Below, piece after piece: positions 60,569-64,000 of a stretch of DNA of 64,000 bases. Each line of letters starts with the position of its first letter. The first letter of the stretch is position 1. The DNA comes from Streptomyces cinerochromogenes. Lineage in GTDB: Bacteria; Actinomycetota; Actinomycetes; Streptomycetales; Streptomycetaceae. The notes under the pieces are model-generated. The model searched no databases. It was not told the origin of the DNA and saw only the letters and a list, made by a program, of their open reading frames with translations. The stretch lies in NCBI RefSeq assembly GCF_014648635.1, contig NZ_BMRM01000020.1, forward strand, positions 62,001 to 126,000. Reading direction: 5' to 3'. A program made the position numbers and the translations under genes.

Positions 60569-62059
60569 TCAGGCCGCGGAGACCGGTGCGTAGGGCGCCA
60601 GGTCCGCCGCCAGCTCCTCGTGCACCCGGGCCTTGAGCAGGGTGCCCTCCGCGGTGTGCTCCTCGGAGATCACCTCGCCCTCGGTGTGGGCGCGGGCGAC
60701 GAGCTTGCCGTGGGTGTACGGCACGAGCGCCTCGACCTCGACCGAGGGGCGGGGCAGCTCGTCGTCGATCAGGGCGAGGAGTTCCTCGATGCCCCGGCCG
60801 GTGCGTGCCGAGACGGCGATCGAGCGCTTCTCGACCCGCAGGAGCCGCTGGAGGGTCAGCGGGTCGGCCGCGTCCGCCTTGTTGATCACGACGATCTCGG
60901 GCACGCCGGTGGCGCCGACGTCCCGGATCACCTCGCGTACGGCGGCGAGCTGCTCCTCCGGGTTCGGGTGCGAGCCGTCCACCACGTGCAGGATCAGGTC
61001 GGAGTCGCCGACCTCCTCCATGGTGGAGCGGAACGCCTCGACCAGGTGGTGCGGCAGGTGCCGGACGAAGCCGACGGTGTCCGCCAGCGTGTACAGCCGG
61101 CCGCTCGGGGTCTCGGCCCGGCGGACGGTCGGGTCCAGGGTCGCGAACAGGGCGTTCTCGACCAGGACGCCGGCGCCGGTGAGGCGGTTGAGCAGGGAGG
61201 ACTTGCCGGCGTTGGTGTAGCCGGCGATGGCGACGGACGGCACCTTGTTGCGCCGGCGCTCCTGGCGCTTGATCTCGCGGCCGGTCTTCATGTCCGCGAT
61301 CTCCCGGCGCATCTTCGCCATCTTCTCGCGGATCCGGCGCCGGTCCGTCTCGATCTTGGTCTCACCGGGGCCACGCGTGGCGAGGCCGCCGCGACCGCCA
61401 CCCATCTGCCGGGACAGCGACTGACCCCAGCCGCGCAGCCGCGGCAGCATGTACTGCATCTGGGCGAGCGCGACCTGCGCCTTGCCCTCGCGGGACTTGG
61501 CGTGCTGGGCGAAGATGTCCAGGATCAGGGCCGTACGGTCGATGACCTTGACCTTGACGACGTCCTCCAGCTGGATCAGCTGGCCGGGGCTCAGCTCACC
61601 GTCGCAGATGACGGTGTCCGCGCCCGTTTCGATGACGATGTCACGCAGCTCGGCGGCCTTGCCCGAGCCGATGTAGGTGGCCGCGTCGGGCTTGTCGCGG
61701 CGCTGGATCACGCCGTCGAGCACGAGCGCGCCCGCGGTCTCCGCGAGGGCCGCAAGCTCCGCGAGGGAGTTGTCGGCGTCCTGCGCGGTGCCGGTGGTCC
61801 ACACGCCGACGAGCACGACCCGCTCCAGGCGGAGCTGGCGGTACTCGACCTCGGTGACGTCCTCCAGCTCGGTGGACAGGCCCACGACGCGGCGCAGGGC
61901 GGCGCGCTCGGAGCGGTCGAACTGGTCGCCGTCCCGCTCGCCGTCGATCTCGTAGCTCCAGGCGACGTCCTCTTCCATCAGGGCATCGGCCCGAAGACCC
62001 TCGGGATAGGCGTGCGCGAGGCGCTTGGTGTCCTGGGAAGGGGAAGAAGAGGAGGTCAT
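60569..62059 (-). CDS. hflX: Ribosome-associated GTPase HflX
   Basis: A 496-residue GTPase that rescues or splits stalled 70S ribosomes. N-terminal HflX domain (GTAQDADNSLAELAAL, YIGSGKAAEL), a GGRGGLATRGPGET loop, then the G domain: G1 GYTNAGKSSLL, G3 DTVGFVRHLP, G4 NKAD. ATG 62059 has AAGGATCC upstream. Confidence 0.95.
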   Translation of the reverse strand: MTSSSSPSQDTKRLAHAYPEGLRADALMEEDVAWSYEIDGERDGDQFDRSERAALRRVVGLSTELEDVTEVEYRQLRLERVVLVGVWTTGTAQDADNSLAELAALAETAGALVLDGVIQRRDKPDAATYIGSGKAAELRDIVIETGADTVICDGELSPGQLIQLEDVVKVKVIDRTALILDIFAQHAKSREGKAQVALAQMQYMLPRLRGWGQSLSRQMGGGRGGLATRGPGETKIETDRRRIREKMAKMRREIADMKTGREIKRQERRRNKVPSVAIAGYTNAGKSSLLNRLTGAGVLVENALFATLDPTVRRAETPSGRLYTLADTVGFVRHLPHHLVEAFRSTMEEVGDSDLILHVVDGSHPNPEEQLAAVREVIRDVGATGVPEIVVINKADAADPLTLQRLLRVEKRSIAVSARTGRGIEELLALIDDELPRPSVEVEALVPYTHGKLVARAHTEGEVISEEHTAEGTLLKARVHEELAADLAPYAPVSAA

Positions 62060-62235
62060 TGGATCCTTACGTCGATGAGATACGTCGATGGGAGTGCCGT
62101 TACGGCGTCGGTACGGCGGTCGGTCACCCGGGCCGCACGTGAGGTACAACGCATGAGTACCCCGGGAGATTCCCGTGACCCGTGCGCGTGCCGACCCGTA
62201 GATGGTCGCACGGTACGGCCCGTCTCGTCACCGGG

Positions 62236-63759
62236 TTATCGCCGGACGCGGGGCCCGTCGTCCTGCGTCCGCGGCAGTGGCTTCCAGTCCGGGTGGCCGG
62301 GCATCGGCGGGGTCTTCTCGCCGTACAGCCAGGCCTGGAAGAAGCCTCTCAGGTCGCGGCCGGAGACGGCCGCGGCCAGCCGTTCGAAGTCGCTGGTGGT
62401 GGCGGTGGCGTCCCGGTGTTCCTGGACCCAGATGCGCTCCAGCCGCTCGAAGGCGGGCGCGCCGATCTCCTGCCGCAGGGCGTAGAGGACGAGTGCGGCG
62501 CCGTCGTAGATGTTGGGGCGGAAGATGCTGATCTTCTGGCCGGGGACGGGAGGCTTGGGCAGGGCGGGCGGGCCGCCGGCCTCGCGCCAGCGGTCGGAGG
62601 CGCCGTAGGCGGCCTTCATCCGCTCCTCCATGGGCCGGTGCGCGGTCTCGTCGGCGTACAGCGCCTCGTACCAGGTGGCGTGGCCCTCGTTCAGCCAGAC
62701 GTCGGACCAGCTGCGCGGGGTGACGCTGTCCCCGAACCACTGGTGGGACAGCTCGTGCACCATGACCGACTCGACGTACCACTTGGGGTAGGCGGGCTCG
62801 GTGAACAGGTCCTTCTCGAAGAGCGAGAGGGTCTGTGTCTCCAGTTCGAAGCCGGTGGCGGCCTGTGCCATGAGCACGCCGTAGGTCTCGAAGGGATACC
62901 GGCCGACCTTGCTCTCCATCCAGGCGATCTGGTCGGGGGTCTTCGCGAGCCATGGTTCGAGGGCCTTGCGGTCGCTCGCGGGTACGACGTCGCGCAGGGG
63001 GAGCCCGTGCGGGCCCTCGCGGTGCACCACGGCGGAGCGGCCGATGGACACCTGGGCGAGTTCGGTGGCCATGGGGTGCTGGGTGCGGTAGGTCCAGGTG
63101 GTGGTGCGGCCGACCCGGTCGGCTCCGGCGCGCAGGCCGTTGGCGACGGCGGTGTAGTCGTTCGGCGCGGTGATGCGGAAGGTGAACATCGCCTTGTCGG
63201 ACGGGTGGTCGTTGCAGGGGAACACCAGGTGGGCGGCGTCGGCCTGGTTCGCCATGGCGAGGCCGTCGGAGGTGCGCACCCAGCCGCCCTGCTGGTCGTC
63301 GCCGTAGACGGGGTCGCTGGTGTGCCGCACGGTGATCCGGGTCCAGCTGCGCTCGGCCAGGGGGTGCTCGGGGGTGACGACCAGGTCCTCGCCGGCGCGG
63401 GTGAAGCCGGCGGGACGTCCGTCGACCTCGACCGAGCGGACGGTGCCGTACCCGAAGTCGAGGTTGAGCCGCTCCAGGTCGGCCGTGGTCCAGGCGTCGA
63501 TGGTGGTGACGGCCTGCAGCGGCTTGTCGTTGCTGCCGGGATAGGTGAGGGACAGGTCGTACGAGGCGACGTCGTAGCCGGGGTTGCCCAGGTACGGGTA
63601 GAGCCGGTCGCCGACGCCGAGCGGTTCGGCCGGGGCCGCGGCGGCGACGAGGCAGACGGAGACGGCGGAGGCGAGCAGGGCCGCCGTGCGGCGTCGGCGG
63701 AGCGTGCGCCGGACCGCGAGGCGGGAGAGCCGGGGGCGGGGGCGGGGGGTGAGCGGCAT
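62236..63759 (-). CDS. Secreted M1-family metallopeptidase
   Basis: A 507-residue exported zinc peptidase. Signal peptide residues 1-45 (RRRRTAALLASAVSVCLVAA). The M1 N-terminal beta domain follows, then the zinc site HELSHQWFGD with the downstream Glu in WLNEGHATWYE. The GAMEN motif is replaced by GVLMAQAATG-like sequence, common in short actinobacterial M1 proteins. It lacks the C-terminal helical domain of aminopeptidase N. ATG 63759. Confidence 0.93.
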   Translation of the reverse strand: MPLTPRPRPRLSRLAVRRTLRRRRTAALLASAVSVCLVAAAAPAEPLGVGDRLYPYLGNPGYDVASYDLSLTYPGSNDKPLQAVTTIDAWTTADLERLNLDFGYGTVRSVEVDGRPAGFTRAGEDLVVTPEHPLAERSWTRITVRHTSDPVYGDDQQGGWVRTSDGLAMANQADAAHLVFPCNDHPSDKAMFTFRITAPNDYTAVANGLRAGADRVGRTTTWTYRTQHPMATELAQVSIGRSAVVHREGPHGLPLRDVVPASDRKALEPWLAKTPDQIAWMESKVGRYPFETYGVLMAQAATGFELETQTLSLFEKDLFTEPAYPKWYVESVMVHELSHQWFGDSVTPRSWSDVWLNEGHATWYEALYADETAHRPMEERMKAAYGASDRWREAGGPPALPKPPVPGQKISIFRPNIYDGAALVLYALRQEIGAPAFERLERIWVQEHRDATATTSDFERLAAAVSGRDLRGFFQAWLYGEKTPPMPGHPDWKPLPRTQDDGPRVRR

Positions 63760-63841
63760 GGACCATCGCTACCAGTGCGTGCCCGCTGCCCGGCGGCGAC
63801 GCGCGTCCGGCCCACCCGATCGGGTAAGCCGGACGCCGTCG

Positions 63842-64000
63842 TCAGGAGGCCGGTGCCTGGTGCTGGGCGCGGCTCACGTCGTACACCCCGGGTACGTCCC
63901 GCATGGCGCGCATCAGGGCGGGGAGGTGGGCGGCGTCGGGGAGCTGGAGGGTGTAGGTGTGGCGCACGCGCTGCTGGCTGGGCGGTTCGACGGTGGCGGA
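63842..64000 (-). CDS. C-terminal ACT domain of a RelA/SpoT-type (p)ppGpp enzyme, cut by window edge
   Basis: The last 52 codons and stop of a larger gene. The peptide ends RVRHTYTLQLPDAAHLPALM, RAMRDVPGVYDVSRAQHQ, APAS, which is the final strand-helix-strand of the ACT domain of long RelA/SpoT homologues. The position next to hflX and an M1 peptidase matches rshA of S. coelicolor by memory. Confidence 0.8.
   Translation of the reverse strand, partial: SATVEPPSQQRVRHTYTLQLPDAAHLPALMRAMRDVPGVYDVSRAQHQAPAS

Overview
The window is a piece of a Streptomyces chromosome. The evidence is very high G+C with strong third-position G/C bias, many GTG starts, short start/stop overlaps, a principal sigma factor with the Lys/Ala-rich N-terminal extension of HrdB, and a sporulation regulator (WhiH-type) beside it. 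From memory, the gene order parC ... parE - DUF7455 - hrdB - whiH ... rnhB ... nrdJ - nrdR / lexA - dinG - siderophore trio - hflX - M1 peptidase - relA-like follows the SCO5836 to SCO5794 stretch of Streptomyces coelicolor. I saw no insertion sequence, prophage, CRISPR array, tRNA or rRNA.

Layout. 1-8501: a truncated GntR regulator, a secreted M23 peptidase behind a c-di-AMP (ydaO-type) riboswitch, an M16 peptidase pair, divergent parC, and a CobW-type GTPase. 8660-21680: an organic-acid and signalling block. It holds a citrate-synthase-like protein with an N-terminal HTH, an iron-box-controlled ferredoxin-like protein, a CitA/CitB-type kinase-regulator pair, a substrate-binding/permease/ATPase ABC importer, a second CitB-type regulator without its own kinase, a sodium:solute symporter with a DUF485 partner, and a DesK/NarL-type operon. 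22200-28941: parE, a small zinc-ribbon protein, a secreted trypsin-like protease, hrdB and whiH. 29104-44727: an ABC ATPase-permease fusion with a very long disordered linker, a Nudix regulator of NrtR type, a glycogen-debranching-like protein, DUF4192, a RecQ helicase with a phosphoribosyltransferase-like tail, an unknown gene, a helicase-tail-like fragment, RNase HII, TetR, an ADP-ribosylglycohydrolase and a histidine phosphatase. 44877-53630: a YdbC-like protein, TerD, class II ribonucleotide reductase with NrdR, LexA, and a DinG-type helicase. 54127-64000: a three-gene NIS siderophore operon, a lipoprotein protease, HflX, an M1 aminopeptidase, and the C-terminal end of a RelA/SpoT-type (p)ppGpp enzyme.

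How it works together. Most genes are housekeeping: chromosome topology (parC/parE), transcription (hrdB), DNA precursor supply and SOS response (nrdJ, nrdR, lexA, dinG, rnhB) and the stringent response. The regulatory DNA is unusually readable. I can point to a c-di-AMP riboswitch, a DmdR/IdeR iron box, an SOS box, a sigma-WhiG-like promoter with a palindrome at whiH, a sigma-R-like promoter and a strong palindrome at hrdB, candidate NrdR boxes, and several strong hairpin terminators. The least explained parts are the siderophore trio, which lacks the usual diamine decarboxylase and N-hydroxylase, the RecQ-PRTase fusion, the linker-rich ABC fusion next to whiH, and the two-regulator/one-kinase CitB system.
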